Source: Alphaproteobacteria bacterium (GTDB taxonomy: Bacteria; Pseudomonadota; Alphaproteobacteria; ATCC43930; CGMCC-115725). From it: a stretch of DNA of 64,000 nt. Positions 38,236 through 50,484 of this stretch are shown here, in pieces; the first letter of the stretch is position 1; every line of letters begins with the position of its first letter. Below the pieces are notes generated by a model. That model was not told the DNA's origin, made no database searches, and saw only the letters and a list, made by a program, of their open reading frames with translations. The stretch covers positions 1 to 64,000 of the forward strand of contig JAJPHB010000162.1 of assembly GCA_021325525.1 (NCBI GenBank). The letters are read 5' to 3'. Position numbers and translations under genes: made by a program.

Positions 38236-39423
38236 TTGCGCGCCAGCGTTCAAACTCAGATCGAGCCCGAGCCTCCGCGCGGCATCAGGCTGGACCTCCC
38301 CGCCAGCCCGGCCGCGCCGGCATCCTCGCGCAGAGCCGCGGCCGAGCTCTGCGTCGTCATTCCGACCCTCAACGAGCGCGACAACATCGGGCCGATGATC
38401 GAGCGTCTCGATGCCGCCCTCGCCGGCATCGAATGGGAGGCCATTTTCGTCGACGATGATTCGGACGACGGCACGGCCGAGCGGATTCGCGCGGCAGCCG
38501 CCGCCGATCGCCGCATCCGCGGCATTCAGCGGATCGGCCGGCGCGGCCTCTCCTCGGCCTGCATCGAAGGCGCGTTGGCGAGCGCCGCGCCTTTCATCGC
38601 CGTCATCGACGCCGATTTGCAGCACGATGAAACGCTGCTGCCGACGATGCTCGCCGCGTTGAAAGCCGAGCCGCTCGACGTCGTCGTCGGCAGCCGCTAC
38701 GCGGCGGGAGGGGGAATCGAGGCGTGGAGCGGCGGGCGCGCGGAGGTGAGCCGCGTCGCGACGCGGCTGAGCCGCCTCGTCCTCAAGGCCGACATCGCCG
38801 ATCCGATGAGCGGCTTCTTCATGATCCGCCGCGATGCCTTCGACGGCGCGGTGCGGCGCCTCTCGGCGGTCGGCTTCAAGATCCTGCTCGATCTCTTCGC
38901 CTCCTCGCCGAGGCCGCTGCGCTTCAAAGAGCTGCCCTACCGCTTCCGCCCGCGGGCGCATGGCACGAGCAAGCTCGATACGCTCGTCGCCTGGGAATAT
39001 TTGATGCTGATCGCCGACAAGCTGATCGGCCACATCGTCCCGGTGCGTTTTGCCCTCTTCGCGGCGGTGGGCGGCGTCGGGCTCCTCGTCCATCTTGCCA
39101 CGTTGTGGTCGGGGCTGCGCCTCGCCGGGCTCGATTTCACCGCCGCCCAGGCGGTGGCGACGGTGGTTGCGATGATCGGCAATTTCGCGCTCAACAACGT
39201 CTTCACCTATCGCGACCGGCGCCTGCGCGGCCTCGCCTTCCTGCGCGGTCTCCTAACCTTCTCGGCCGTGTGCGGCCTCGGCGCGATCGCGAATGTCGGC
39301 GTCGCCTCGGTACTGTTCGGCAACCGCCGCGCCTGGTGGGTCGCCGGCATCGCCGGCGCCGTCGTCGGCTCGGTCTGGAATTACGCGGTCACCTCCGTCG
39401 TGACTTGGCAGAAGGGCCGATGA
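38236..39423 (+). CDS. Polyprenol-phosphate glycosyltransferase fused to a GtrA membrane domain
   Basis: This protein of about 395 residues has an N-terminal GT2 domain of the dolichol-phosphate-mannose synthase type (LCVVIPTLNERDNIGPMIER, FVDDDSDDGT, VIDADLQHDETLLP, DPMSGFFMIRR). A C-terminal GtrA domain follows with four membrane helices (about 270-395, including NFALNNVFTYRDRR). It should load a sugar onto the lipid carrier, with the GtrA part anchoring or flipping it. TTG 38236 is the likely start; GTG 38170 is the longer option. The next gene overlaps by 4 bases. Confidence 0.88.
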   Translation: MRASVQTQIEPEPPRGIRLDLPASPAAPASSRRAAAELCVVIPTLNERDNIGPMIERLDAALAGIEWEAIFVDDDSDDGTAERIRAAAAADRRIRGIQRIGRRGLSSACIEGALASAAPFIAVIDADLQHDETLLPTMLAALKAEPLDVVVGSRYAAGGGIEAWSGGRAEVSRVATRLSRLVLKADIADPMSGFFMIRRDAFDGAVRRLSAVGFKILLDLFASSPRPLRFKELPYRFRPRAHGTSKLDTLVAWEYLMLIADKLIGHIVPVRFALFAAVGGVGLLVHLATLWSGLRLAGLDFTAAQAVATVVAMIGNFALNNVFTYRDRRLRGLAFLRGLLTFSAVCGLGAIANVGVASVLFGNRRAWWVAGIAGAVVGSVWNYAVTSVVTWQKGR

Positions 39424-39959
39424 GGCCGGCGCCGCGATCGAGGCTTTTGACGGCATCCCGCGAATGCGCGAGGGGGAGCGCGAGCTGCTCGATGCCTGCC
39501 ATAGGCTTTCTCCTGCGGCTCGTGGCCCTGGCGCTGAGCGCCATGCTGGGCATCGCGGGTGACCCGGCGCATGGCCAGCAGACCGCGCCATCCGGTGAGA
39601 CGCCGGCGCTACCGCCCGTGTCGAAGGTCGGGCGACTTCATCGCGACGCCACGGGGAAGCTCGTGGTCGCGCCGGCGGCTCCAGAGCCGGTCGACAGGGC
39701 GACGGCGTCGCCGCCTGCCCCCTCGCCCGTGGCGTCCGCGCATCAGCATCCCGCGGCTCCCTCGCCGCCGAACTCTGCGGCACCGCCCCTTCCAGCGCGG
39801 CACGATGTCGCGGCAGCGGCCGGTCCCGATCAGCTTGATGAAGCATCCTGTCGCGCCTATGCCTGGCAGCCCGGGATGACCCTCGATGGATGCCGGCGCG
39901 AGCTCAGAGCCGCGCGCCAGCGGGCTCAGGAGCATCTGCGGAATTCGGCGGGCGGTTGA
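39420..39959 (+). CDS. Proline/alanine-rich exported protein of unknown function
   Basis: The frame gives 179 residues from an ATGA overlap with the preceding gene. An alternative ATG at 39492 starts directly at a signal peptide (MPAIGFLLRLVALALSAMLG). The mature chain is Pro/Ala-rich and unstructured, with two Cys residues in the last 40 (EASCRAYAWQPGMTLDGCRR). I recognise no family. Its stop abuts the stop of wecB on the other strand. Confidence 0.6.
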   Translation: MRPAPRSRLLTASRECARGSASCSMPAIGFLLRLVALALSAMLGIAGDPAHGQQTAPSGETPALPPVSKVGRLHRDATGKLVVAPAAPEPVDRATASPPAPSPVASAHQHPAAPSPPNSAAPPLPARHDVAAAAGPDQLDEASCRAYAWQPGMTLDGCRRELRAARQRAQEHLRNSAGG

Positions 39960-41081
39960 TTAGTTTCTTGCGACTCCGACCTCGCGTGCCGTATGCCGGC
40001 GCAGGCTGGCGGCTACCCGTTCGGCGGTGCGCCCGTCCCACAGCGCGGGGCGCCGCCCATGCGGCCAGTCGCCGGCGAGCGCGCTCGCAACGGAGGTGGC
40101 GAGGGCATTTGGTGCAATGAGGCGGTTCGTCCCTTGTGTAAGGGTGATGGGGCGTTCGGTCGTGTCACGCAAGGTGAGGCATGGGATGTCGAGATAGGTC
40201 GTCTCCTCCTGCACGCCGCCCGAATCCGTGATGACGAGGCGCGCCTTCCGAACCAGCGCCATGAAGTTGATGTAGCCCAGCGGCTCGATGATGGTGATGC
40301 CGGGACATTCGGTTATCCGCGGCAGAAGGCCGAATTCCTCGAGCCGTTTGCGTGTGCGGGGATGCACGGCGAAGACGAGGCGGAGCGAGTGTGAGACGAG
40401 AGAGAGCTCGCCGACGATGCGCGACAGGATCGCTGGGTCGTCGACATTGGCCGGGCGGTGCAGCGTGACGACGCCGAATTCGCCCGCCCGGAGGCCCAGC
40501 CGATCCGGCGTCGGATCGGCCTCGATGCGGTCGCGGACCAGCTCGTAGGAATCGATCATGATGTTGCCGACGCGCTCGATTCGCTCGGCCTGGACACCCT
40601 CGCCCCGGAGGTTTTCGTCGGCATCGGGCGAGGGCGTCCAGAGGAGATCGGCGATCGCATCGGTCACGATGCGGTTGATTTCCTCCGGCATGGTGCGGTC
40701 ACGGCTGCGCAGCCCGGCTTCGAGATGGGCCAATGGGAGACAGAGCTTCTTCGCGACGAGGGCGCAGGCAAGGGTGGAATTGACGTCGCCGACGACGACG
40801 ACCCAATCGGGGGCGCGGGCGAGGCACAGCTTCTCATAGGCGATCATGACGCCGCCCGTCTGCTCGGCGTGGCTGCCGCTGCCGATTTCGAGATTGACGT
40901 GGGGTGCGGGGAGGCGGAGGTCGGCGAAGAAGGCGTCCGACATGTTGGGATCGTAATGCTGTCCGGTATGGACGATGACGGGATCGGCCCAGTCGCGCAC
41001 CTTGTCGAGCGCGTGGTAGAGCGGCGCCACCTTCATAAAGTTCGGCCGGGCGGCCGCGATGAGATGAATCGTCTTCGCCAC
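39960..41081 (-). CDS. wecB: UDP-N-acetylglucosamine 2-epimerase (non-hydrolysing)
   Basis: This 373-residue enzyme interconverts UDP-GlcNAc and UDP-ManNAc. Family motifs are present: ARPNFMKVAPLYHALDK, VVVGDVNSTLA, HLEAGLRSRDRTMPEEINR, and ITDSGGVQEETTYLDIPCLT. GTG 41081 is the start. With the 4-epimerase and dehydrogenase genes upstream it forms a minus-strand nucleotide-sugar set for the EPS locus. Confidence 0.93.
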   Translation of the reverse strand: MAKTIHLIAAARPNFMKVAPLYHALDKVRDWADPVIVHTGQHYDPNMSDAFFADLRLPAPHVNLEIGSGSHAEQTGGVMIAYEKLCLARAPDWVVVVGDVNSTLACALVAKKLCLPLAHLEAGLRSRDRTMPEEINRIVTDAIADLLWTPSPDADENLRGEGVQAERIERVGNIMIDSYELVRDRIEADPTPDRLGLRAGEFGVVTLHRPANVDDPAILSRIVGELSLVSHSLRLVFAVHPRTRKRLEEFGLLPRITECPGITIIEPLGYINFMALVRKARLVITDSGGVQEETTYLDIPCLTLRDTTERPITLTQGTNRLIAPNALATSVASALAGDWPHGRRPALWDGRTAERVAASLRRHTAREVGVARN

Positions 41082-41102
41082 GCGGGGGTCTCGAAGTTCG
41101 GG

Positions 41103-42086
41103 CTAGGGGATGCGGTGATAGTCCTTGAACCAGGCGATGAAGCGCGGCAGCCCCTCGCTGATCGGCGTCTTCGGCTCGAAGCCGAGGTCGCGGCGCGAGG
41201 CGTCGATATCGGCAAAGCTCTCCGGCACGTCGCCAGGCTGCAATGGCAGCAGCTTCAGCTCCGCCTTGCGGCCGAGCGCCCGCTCGATGACGGCGATGAA
41301 ATCGAGCAGCTTCTCGGGGCGATGATTGCCGAGATTGTAGATGCGGTGGCGGACGCCCGCCGCATCCGCCGGCGGCGGGCGGTCGAGCGCCGCCACGGTG
41401 CCCGCCACGATGTCGTCGATATAGGTGAAGTCGCGCGCCATGCGGCCCTCGTTGAAGACCTCGATCGGCCGTCCGGCGAGGATCGATTGCGTGAAGATGT
41501 AGGCCGCCATATCGGGGCGCCCCCAGGGCCCATAGACCGTGAAGAAGCGCAGGCCGATGCAGGGGAGGCGGTAGAGGTGGCTGTAGCTCTGTGCCATCAG
41601 CTCGCAGGCGCGCTTCGTCACCGCGTAAAGCGAAACCGGCCGGTCGACGGGGTCATCGACGCTGAAGGGCTGCTTGGTGTTGCCGCCATAGACGGAGGAC
41701 GAGCTCGCATAGACGAAGCAGCTGATGCGCTCGAGCCGGCGCGCGGCTTCGAGCAGCGTCAGCTGGCCGGTGACGTTCGAATCGACATAGGCGTAGGGGT
41801 TGACGAGTGAGTAGCGGACGCCCGCCTGCGCCGCGAGATGGATGACGCCGGTGATCTCGGGATGGCGGGCGAAGACGCCGGCTACGGCGTCGCGGTCGGC
41901 GATGTCGATGCGGTGGAAGGTGAAGCCGCGGCGCGCCGCGAGCTGGGCGAGGCGCGCTTCCTTCAGGGCGGTGCTGTAATAATCGTTGACGTTGTCGATG
42001 CCGATGACAGCCTCGCCGCGCGCCAGCAGCGTCATTGCGACGTGGAAGCCGATAAATCCGGCGCAGCCGGTGACGACGATGGTCAT
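41103..42086 (-). CDS. UDP-uronate 4-epimerase (SDR family)
   Basis: This 327-residue extended short-chain dehydrogenase/reductase has the NAD motif VTGCAGFIGFHVA, the catalytic Ser region YASSSSVYGGN and the YxxxK pair in SLYAVTKRACE. Overall it resembles UDP-glucuronate 4-epimerase and the Vi-antigen enzyme TviC. The neighbouring tviB-like dehydrogenase could supply a uronic acid substrate, so it may make UDP-GalA or UDP-GalNAcA. Confidence 0.88.
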   Translation of the reverse strand: MTIVVTGCAGFIGFHVAMTLLARGEAVIGIDNVNDYYSTALKEARLAQLAARRGFTFHRIDIADRDAVAGVFARHPEITGVIHLAAQAGVRYSLVNPYAYVDSNVTGQLTLLEAARRLERISCFVYASSSSVYGGNTKQPFSVDDPVDRPVSLYAVTKRACELMAQSYSHLYRLPCIGLRFFTVYGPWGRPDMAAYIFTQSILAGRPIEVFNEGRMARDFTYIDDIVAGTVAALDRPPPADAAGVRHRIYNLGNHRPEKLLDFIAVIERALGRKAELKLLPLQPGDVPESFADIDASRRDLGFEPKTPISEGLPRFIAWFKDYHRIP

Positions 42087-42153
42087 GGCGAGCTCATGCG
42101 GTGTGGCGGCGCGGGGCCGGCTGAAGTTTCGCTCGGTCCCGGCGCAGCACTGC

Positions 42154-43434
<1,281 letters not shown>

Positions 43435-43658
43435 CAGCGATTGGCTCCATGCAATTCAGAGCGGCTTCGTCTATCTTAGAGCGGCCGCACCGGCAACGGC
43501 ACCCGGTTCATGACTTTGCCGGCGCGAACAGGCAGGCATATTATGGGGCGGTGATCCTAACTGATTGTTTACGCTTCGCCGATTTATCGTCTGAAATTCA
43601 TTCGCCAGCAGTGACCCAGCAGCGGACCGCATTTGTGTCGTGACATACCAGGGCCGGA

Positions 43659-46450
43659 GTGTTTGACATTTTGCTCTGGAGCAGTCGTAAGCCTCGTGGA
43701 CATATCCCAAAAATAGGAACAGATGTCCTGCAAAGGGAACGGTCCGATAGCCGGCTTGACATTCTGCGGGAACGGGCCGAACGATTGCCGTCTCGCCGCT
43801 CTGCACGGATCACAGGCCTTATTGCATTGGGTCTGCTCACCGTTCTCACCGCGACCACTAGCCCTGCGGCGGCGGATCGTCTCGTTGTTTCTGAACGGGC
43901 GGGGATTATCGAAGCAATTTACCAGCTTGCGCAACCGAAAACGGGATGGGCAACGCTCTCGGCCGATTGGACCGATTCGCTCGGGCGTCTGGTCGATCAT
44001 TCCGTGTGGCGGGTCAAACTCAACCAGCGCTCCCTCATCAAGTGGCCGCTCGACAAAAGGCGCGCCGTCACGGAACGGAATTTTCTGCGCGTGCGCCTCT
44101 TCTTCGACCGTGCGGGTGCACGCGGCGCTAAGATTCGCGCGGCACGCGAAGAGCGTACGTCGTTCACGATCATCCCGCTGCGGGATCCTTGGACGGACTA
44201 CCAACTCATCATGTGGCATGCGAGAACCGCGCGATCCTACGAGGTTCTTCGCGAACACGGCTTTACCTCCGGGAAAATATATGGCGTAAGCCGATCCGGA
44301 GGCGCGCCGTCCGACACCGAAGCCGCGGCGCTCCTCGACAGCAACTTGCGCTGGTACGTCGAGAACATTGCGACGGATTTCTATTCAGCTTATCACCGGT
44401 GGACGCCCGGCCGCCCAAAGAATTGGCTCTTCCTGGCGGCCAAGCAGCTCTACAAGGAAAAACCGAACTCATCCGCTGCGTTCATCCGGCAGCCGAGCCT
44501 TGCAGATCCGCTTTGGTTAAGGGAAATCAGCCGGCGTCTTCATCGCGTCGTGACTTCGCAACGTGCGTTTCACCCGCTTTATTACAGTCTCGGGGACGAG
44601 ACAGGGATCGCCGACCTCACCGCGTTTTGGGATTTCGATCTTTCCGGTTATTCGCTGCAGGATATGCGCAGCTGGCTGCGCCAGCGCTACGGCAGTCTCC
44701 GGTCCCTGAACGCGGAATGGGGATCGCATTTTCGCCATTGGCAAGCCGTTACTCCAATGATGACGTCCGAGGCCTTCCTGCGGGTAGATGAAAATTTCGC
44801 TGCTTGGTCGGATTTCAAAGAGTGGATGGACGTCGCGTTCTCCCGCGCGCTGAGAATCGGCACAGACGCCATCCATCGAGCCGATCCGAACGCTCTCTCC
44901 GCGATAGAAGGAGCGCAGATTCCCGGCTGGGGCGGTTACGATTATTCGCGGCTTGCGGGCGCCGTCGATCTGATGGAACTCGACGATCTCGACGGCTCCG
45001 TCGAGGTCTCGCAATTGCAGAATCCAAAGATCGTGCTGATTTCGACCCTCTTTCAAGGCGCTCCAGAGCAGGGGCGCGCCATTTGGCGCGAATTGCTCCG
45101 TGGATTCCGCGGCGTGATCATTTGGGATCCGAAGCAGGAATTTATCGACGACGATGGACGGCTCGGGAAATGGGGCCGCACCACTCTTCCGGACCTCGAA
45201 GAGATTCGCCGAGGCGTCGGCGCCCTGCTGATCAACAGTCGTCGCAAGCCCGATGGTGTGGCTATCCTCTACTCGCAGGCGAGCATGCGCATCGGATGGC
45301 TGCTCGACCGGCGGTCGGAGGGAGTGTCCTGGATTGACCGCGATGCCGAGTCCGAAACGAAGGACAACAGCATCCGATCCGCGATCCGACACGATGTTCG
45401 CCTAGCTCATGGGGCCGGATTCCAACCACGCTTCCTTCCCGCATCGTCCATAGCGCGTGGCGCGCTTCGCTCCGGACAGTATTCGATATTGTTCCTTCCG
45501 CACGCCATCGCGCTTGCGCGAAATGAAGGGGATGAAATCCGCCACTTCGCGGAGCGCGGCGGCACTGTCGTCGCCGATGTCCGGCCTGGTATTTTCGATG
45601 AGCATGGACGCAAATATCAGCATCCGCCGCTGGGCGATCTGTTCGGCAAAGGGGCGAGCGCGGCCCCAATCCGCACTCGTCTCGGCCATGGGCGCGCGAT
45701 CCTTCTCGGCGCGAACTCGTCCGATGCCGTGCAGGGCCTGGCGGCGGAAGAGCAGCTCGTCTTTGGTGACCGGTCGCGCCCCATATTTCCCGTGACCGAT
45801 CCTTCGGGATCGCCTCTAAGAGGCATTGAATTTTATCGCTACCGGAATGGGCGCGTCACTTTGCTGGCGCTGCAGCGGAACGATTCGCGACAAGCGGCGG
45901 ACCTATCGGAAACCGTTTCGTCGGAGTCCTCGACGGTCGAGAAGGCTATTCTTCACTTGCCCTCGACGGCGTTCGCCTACGACATCCGCACGGGCGAGGC
46001 GCTTGGCCGCGGCGAGCAAGTCGATTTGCGCCTCGATCCGAGTCGCCCGACGCTTCTCGCAGTGTCGCCCGCACGATTGAGTGCGCCATGCCTCTCTGTT
46101 CCGCACAAAGCAATTGTTGGCGATCTGGTGCCGATCCGCATAGAGCTTCGCGACCGTCTCGCCGAAGCTCGGGTGGTTCATCTCGATGTCATCGATCCAC
46201 GCGGCAGGATCGTCTCTATTCCGGCAACATCGTGGGGCACGGCAGGGCGATCACGCGCTGGTTGCCTTTCGCGTTTAACGAGGTGCCTGGAACTTGGACC
46301 ATCGTGGTCCGCGATGTCTTGTCTGGGCAGATCGCCGCGACGCGTCTCGAGCTGATTGCCCGATCTCTTGAAGTTGCGGTACCGCAGCCTTTCGCTTGGC
46401 GGCAGGACCAGCTTCATCATGATCTCCGGAGGAAAGCGTGCGGTGGTTAG
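43659..46450 (+). pseudogene. Secreted GH42-like glycoside hydrolase, frameshifted near the 3' end
   Basis: The frame opens at GTG 43659, but the signal peptide (ITGLIALGLLTVLTATTSPA) begins about 50 residues in, so a later start is possible. The body resembles beta-galactosidase-type GH42 enzymes, with YYSLGDETGIADLTAFWDFD (candidate acid/base Glu) and SLRSLNAEWGSHFRHW. At about 46213-46220, after DPRGRIV, the protein jumps to a meaningless tail ending at 46355. The sensible continuation, YSGNIVGHGRAITRWLPFAF and GTWTIVVRDVLSGQIAA, is in another frame to TAG 46450. A one-base deletion after GTC fits. Only the terminal beta-sandwich is lost, so the enzyme may still work. It may trim the EPS. 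Confidence 0.72.
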
Positions 46451-47460
46451 CGCGCATCGCCGGTGACGAGACCGTCCCCTTGTCCGTGCTCCGGGTTGTC
46501 GCCGCGCTTCTGACGTTTGGCCTTGCACTTGGCACCGCAATCGCACGCGCCGAGAAGGCCCCACATCGCGAGATCGTGCAGAAAGGATGTGCGACAGGCG
46601 CCGTCTGTGTTGGTCCGAACGGGGCTTATGCTAGCCTCGCGGCGGCCTTGTCGGCAGCCAAGCCGGGGCAAGTGGTCGAGATCGAAACCGGTCGCTACCG
46701 CGAAAGCGTTCGCATTGCCGTGCCGGGGCTCACTGTCCGCGGCCTTGAAAAAGGTGCGCATATTGACTGTGCGGGAATCGCTCTTGTGCGAAAGGAGGCA
46801 TGCTTGCTCATTGCAGCGCCGGGCATCGTCCTAGAAAATCTAGAAATTAGCGGAGCAGTCCTGTCGGCAGCCGACGATGCGAATGGCGCCTGTATCCGCA
46901 ATGAGCATGGCGCAAGCTTCACGTTGCGTAAGATCGTGTGCCACTCCTCGCAGGACGGTCTGCTCGCTTCCGGCGGTGAAGTGATAATCGAAAGTTCCGA
47001 GTTCTACGACAACGGCTGGGACGGGCTGACTCATAACGTCTACCTGGGCGATTGCTCGAAAGTCACCGTCCGCGACTCGGTCTTCCGCGATGCTCGAGTC
47101 GGACATGAGTTCAAATCCCGGTGCCGGAAAACCGCGATCTATGACTCTGTCTTTGTCGCGCGACACGGGTCGCGTGCGCTCGACTTGCCTGATGGCGGAG
47201 ATGTGATTGTAGAAGGGGGAACCATTTTTCAGGGAGAGGCGGTTCAAAACGAGAACCTGATCGGCTACGCGGCCGAATCGTGCAAGTACCCGGGAGGCAT
47301 GATTCTGCGCGGCGTCCATATTGTGAGCCGTAACCCCAACGGGTCTATCAGGAACTACGGCCGGTGCTCTGGTGCGGTCATTACGCTGATCGGAGTGACG
47401 TATGAAGGCCCGCCACTTCATCTGATCGGCGAGATCAGAACGCTCCCGCTACCCCGCTGA
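46438..47460 (+). CDS. Secreted right-handed beta-helix protein
   Basis: This 340-residue protein has an N-terminal hydrophobic signal (about 15-38) and a Pfam beta-helix-like body. It includes AYASLAAALSAAKPGQVVEI, SSQDGLLASGGEVIIESSEF and NGWDGLTHNVYLGDCSKVTV, with paired Cys residues. The fold is that of pectate lyases and alginate epimerases, which act on acidic polysaccharides. GTG 46438 follows a strong GGAGGAAA ribosome site and overlaps the preceding frame's end by 13 bases. It probably modifies or cleaves the EPS. No activity can be assigned. Confidence 0.78.
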   Translation: MRWLARIAGDETVPLSVLRVVAALLTFGLALGTAIARAEKAPHREIVQKGCATGAVCVGPNGAYASLAAALSAAKPGQVVEIETGRYRESVRIAVPGLTVRGLEKGAHIDCAGIALVRKEACLLIAAPGIVLENLEISGAVLSAADDANGACIRNEHGASFTLRKIVCHSSQDGLLASGGEVIIESSEFYDNGWDGLTHNVYLGDCSKVTVRDSVFRDARVGHEFKSRCRKTAIYDSVFVARHGSRALDLPDGGDVIVEGGTIFQGEAVQNENLIGYAAESCKYPGGMILRGVHIVSRNPNGSIRNYGRCSGAVITLIGVTYEGPPLHLIGEIRTLPLPR

Positions 47461-47473
47461 CATGTTAGACTAC

Positions 47474-49381
47474 TTAACAGAGGTCCCGGGAAATTATCCC
47501 AAGCTCGACGAGACGTGCGATGATCAGCTCCGCCGCGGCTTCGGCCGGTGTAGTTGTGGTATTGATATGGATATCTGGAGCGAGCGGTGGTTCGTAGGGC
47601 GAATCGATTCCGGTGAAATTCTTGATCTCCCCGCGCCGCGCTCTTCTATACAGCCCCTTGGGGTCGCGTGCTTCGGCGACGGCGAGCGGCGTATCGACAA
47701 AGATCTCAAAAAATTCGCCGTCTTCCAGCAGATCCCGCGCCATTCGTCGCTCCGCGCGGAAGGGCGAAATGAAGGACACAAGGACGATGAGACCCGCGTC
47801 CACCATCAGCTTGGCGATCTCCGCGGCGCGGCGGATGTTCTCCACCCGATCAGCAATGGTGAAGCCAAGATCGCGGTTAAGACCCAAGCGCAAATTGTCG
47901 CCGTCGAGAAGATAGCAATGCCGACGCAAGGCATAGAGCCGCCGTTCGACGAGGTTGGCAATCGTTGACTTGCCAGCACCGGAAAGACCGGTAAACCATA
48001 GAACGCAAGGCTTTTGAGCCTTAAGCGCCGCCTGCGCATGTTTATCGATCTCGACCGCTTGGTGGAACAGGTTCTGGGCGCGTCGTAGGCCGAAATGTAG
48101 TAGTCCGGCTCCGGCTGTACGGTTCGTGATGCGATCGATGAGGATGAAGCCGCCAGTATCACGATTTTCAGCGTAAGGGTCGAACGCTACCGGCCGGTCG
48201 AGGCTGATCGTACAAACGCCGATCTCGTTGAGCGCCAGCGTACGGCCAGCCAGATGCTCCATGGTATTGATGTTGAGCTTGTATTTGATGGTTGACACGG
48301 AGCCAGTGACCGTCGCCGTGCCAACTCTTACGTAATATGAGCGGCCCGGGAGGAGCGGGTCATCATCCATCCAGATGACGGTCGCCTCGAATTGCTCGGA
48401 AACGCCGGCCGGCGCTGAAAGCGGAGAGACGAGATCGCCGCGGCTAACATCGACCTCATCGGTCAAGGTAAGCGTGACCGCCTGTCCAGCAACGGCTTCT
48501 GCGAGATCGCCCTCAAAGGTGACCAGGCGGGCGATGCGGCTGCGCCGTCCAGAGGGTTGCACGACGATCTCGTCGCCCTGTCGCACGCGCCCGCTGACGA
48601 TCGTTCCGCAGAAGCCGCGGAAATGGGCGTGCGGTCGATTGACCCATTGAACCGGCATGCGGAATGGTGCGGTTCGCAGGCGATCCTCGACCTCGACATT
48701 CTCTAGATAATCCAGCAATGTCGGCCCTGCGTACCACGGCATCTTCGTGCTCGGCGCCGCGACATTGTCGCCCTTCAAGGCCGAGACCGGGATCGCGGTA
48801 ACATCCGCAATTCCGTGGCTTTGCGCGAAGCTGTGATACTCCGCTGCAATCGCGCGAAATGGCGCCTCGGCAAAGTCGAGCAGATCCATCTTGTTGATGG
48901 CGAGCGCGACGTGCCTGATGCCAAGAAGGGCACAAATATAACTGTGCCGACGCGTCTGCGTCAGCACGCCTTTGCGCGCGTCGATGAGGATTACGGCGAC
49001 GTCGGCATTCGAGGCGCCCGTCACCATGTTCCGCGTATACTGTTCGTGCCCTGGCGTGTCGGCGATGATGAATTTGCGCCGATCAGTGGCAAAGAAGCGG
49101 AACGCCACGTCGATAGTGATGCCCTGTTCGCGCTCGGCCACTAGCCCATCGAGCAGAAAAGCGAATTCGGTGCTGCTTCCGGCATCACCGGTTGCGCTGG
49201 CGCGGATGATTTCGGCGAGCTGGTCTTCAGGTACGACCTTTGTCTCATAGAGCAGCCGCCCAATAAGCGTGCTCTTGCCATCATCGACGCTGCCGCACGT
49301 GATGAAGCGCAGGAGGTCCCTTGGCTCTCGATGGAGTTGTGCCGTCGGAACCGATGCGTTGGCGAAGGGTACGCGATTCAT
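47474..49381 (-). CDS. cysNC: Bifunctional sulfate adenylyltransferase large subunit / APS kinase (CysN-CysC, NodQ-like)
   Basis: This 635-residue fusion has an N-terminal CysN GTPase ([42 protein letters not shown]) to about 430. A C-terminal APS kinase follows ([35 protein letters not shown]). With CysD it makes APS and then PAPS, the sulfate donor. The fused form is typical of sulfation loci such as nodPQ. It begins 2 bases after cysD. The lower GC than core genes and the EPS context suggest a role in EPS sulfation rather than cysteine synthesis alone. Confidence 0.95.
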   Translation of the reverse strand: MNRVPFANASVPTAQLHREPRDLLRFITCGSVDDGKSTLIGRLLYETKVVPEDQLAEIIRASATGDAGSSTEFAFLLDGLVAEREQGITIDVAFRFFATDRRKFIIADTPGHEQYTRNMVTGASNADVAVILIDARKGVLTQTRRHSYICALLGIRHVALAINKMDLLDFAEAPFRAIAAEYHSFAQSHGIADVTAIPVSALKGDNVAAPSTKMPWYAGPTLLDYLENVEVEDRLRTAPFRMPVQWVNRPHAHFRGFCGTIVSGRVRQGDEIVVQPSGRRSRIARLVTFEGDLAEAVAGQAVTLTLTDEVDVSRGDLVSPLSAPAGVSEQFEATVIWMDDDPLLPGRSYYVRVGTATVTGSVSTIKYKLNINTMEHLAGRTLALNEIGVCTISLDRPVAFDPYAENRDTGGFILIDRITNRTAGAGLLHFGLRRAQNLFHQAVEIDKHAQAALKAQKPCVLWFTGLSGAGKSTIANLVERRLYALRRHCYLLDGDNLRLGLNRDLGFTIADRVENIRRAAEIAKLMVDAGLIVLVSFISPFRAERRMARDLLEDGEFFEIFVDTPLAVAEARDPKGLYRRARRGEIKNFTGIDSPYEPPLAPDIHINTTTTPAEAAAELIIARLVELGIISRDLC

Positions 49382-49383
49382 CC

Positions 49384-50283
49384 TCAGAAATATCCTTCCT
49401 GCTTCTTCTTTTCCATCGACGCGACACTGTCCCTATCAATGACACGGCCTTGACGTTCGGAGATCCTCGATGTCGTCAATTCGTCGATGATGGCCGAGAC
49501 AGTGGCAGCGCTGCTCTCGATGGCGCCGGTCAGCGGGTAGCAACCGAGCGTGCGGAAGCGGATCTGGCGCATCGTCGGCTTTTCGCCGGATTGGAGCGGC
49601 ATGCGATCATCATCCACCATGATGAGGGCGCCATCGCGCTCAACGACGGGACGAGTCTTGGCGAAATATAGGGGGACGACGGGGATGTTCTCCCTATGGA
49701 TGTAGCGCCAAACGTCGAGCTCGGTCCAGTTTGACAGTGGGAAGACGCGGATGCTCTCGCGTCTTTGAATGCGGAGGTTATAAAGCCGCCAGAGCTCGGG
49801 CCGTTGCTTCTTCGGGTCCCACTGATGCTGCGCCGTCCGGAACGAGAAAATCCGCTCCTTGGCGCGCGACTTCTCCTCGTCTCGGCGCGCACCACCCACG
49901 ACGAAGTCAAACCCGTGCTCGTCGAGGGCCTGTTTCAGGGCTTGGGTCTTCATAACATCTGTGTGGATCGCCGAGCCGTGGCTGAAGGGACTGATGCCCA
50001 TGCGCAGTCCCTCGCGATTGATATGCACCAGGAGACGGAAGCCGAGCTGTGCAGCGATACGATCGCGAAACTCGATCATTTCGCGGAACTTCCATGTCGT
50101 ATCGACGTGGAGCAGCGGAATGGGCGCTTTTGCAGGATGAAAAGCCTTCAGTGCGAGGTGTAGAAGGACGGAGCTGTCTTTGCCAATCGAATAGAGAATC
50201 ACCGGATTGCGGGCCTCGGCGATGACTTCGCGGAGAATGTGGATACTCTCGGCCTCGAGCCGCTGGAGATGATCGAGGGTCAT
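49384..50283 (-). CDS. cysD: Sulfate adenylyltransferase small subunit (CysD/NodP)
   Basis: This 299-residue PP-loop ATPase-type subunit has [56 protein letters not shown] and [20 protein letters not shown]. It adenylates sulfate, driven by the CysN GTPase. ATG 50283 gives the standard N-terminus ([18 protein letters not shown]); TTG 50304 is a longer option. No cysH or other reduction gene accompanies it, which favours use in PAPS supply. Confidence 0.96.
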   Translation of the reverse strand: MTLDHLQRLEAESIHILREVIAEARNPVILYSIGKDSSVLLHLALKAFHPAKAPIPLLHVDTTWKFREMIEFRDRIAAQLGFRLLVHINREGLRMGISPFSHGSAIHTDVMKTQALKQALDEHGFDFVVGGARRDEEKSRAKERIFSFRTAQHQWDPKKQRPELWRLYNLRIQRRESIRVFPLSNWTELDVWRYIHRENIPVVPLYFAKTRPVVERDGALIMVDDDRMPLQSGEKPTMRQIRFRTLGCYPLTGAIESSAATVSAIIDELTTSRISERQGRVIDRDSVASMEKKKQEGYF

Positions 50284-50484
50284 CGCCGCATCCCACCCTG
50301 ACAAGCTACCGGCCGACTATTCATTTCGGTGACGTGTCTTGCGACGGAATTTGCCGAGACTTGGGAAAGAGCGGGCATTTTAACGAGTTTCCTTGACGGT
50401 CTGAGAAAAACTAAGCATCGACTTCGCACCCATTGCCATTGTCCATCGGACCGATGATCCAGGTGTCCGTACTGGTTAAAGGCC

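Noticed and set aside
43659-43800. Promoter from TTGACA at 43663 before the GH42-like gene
   Set aside because: The -35 is good but no -10 lies 15-19 bases downstream, and it falls inside the presumed coding region.
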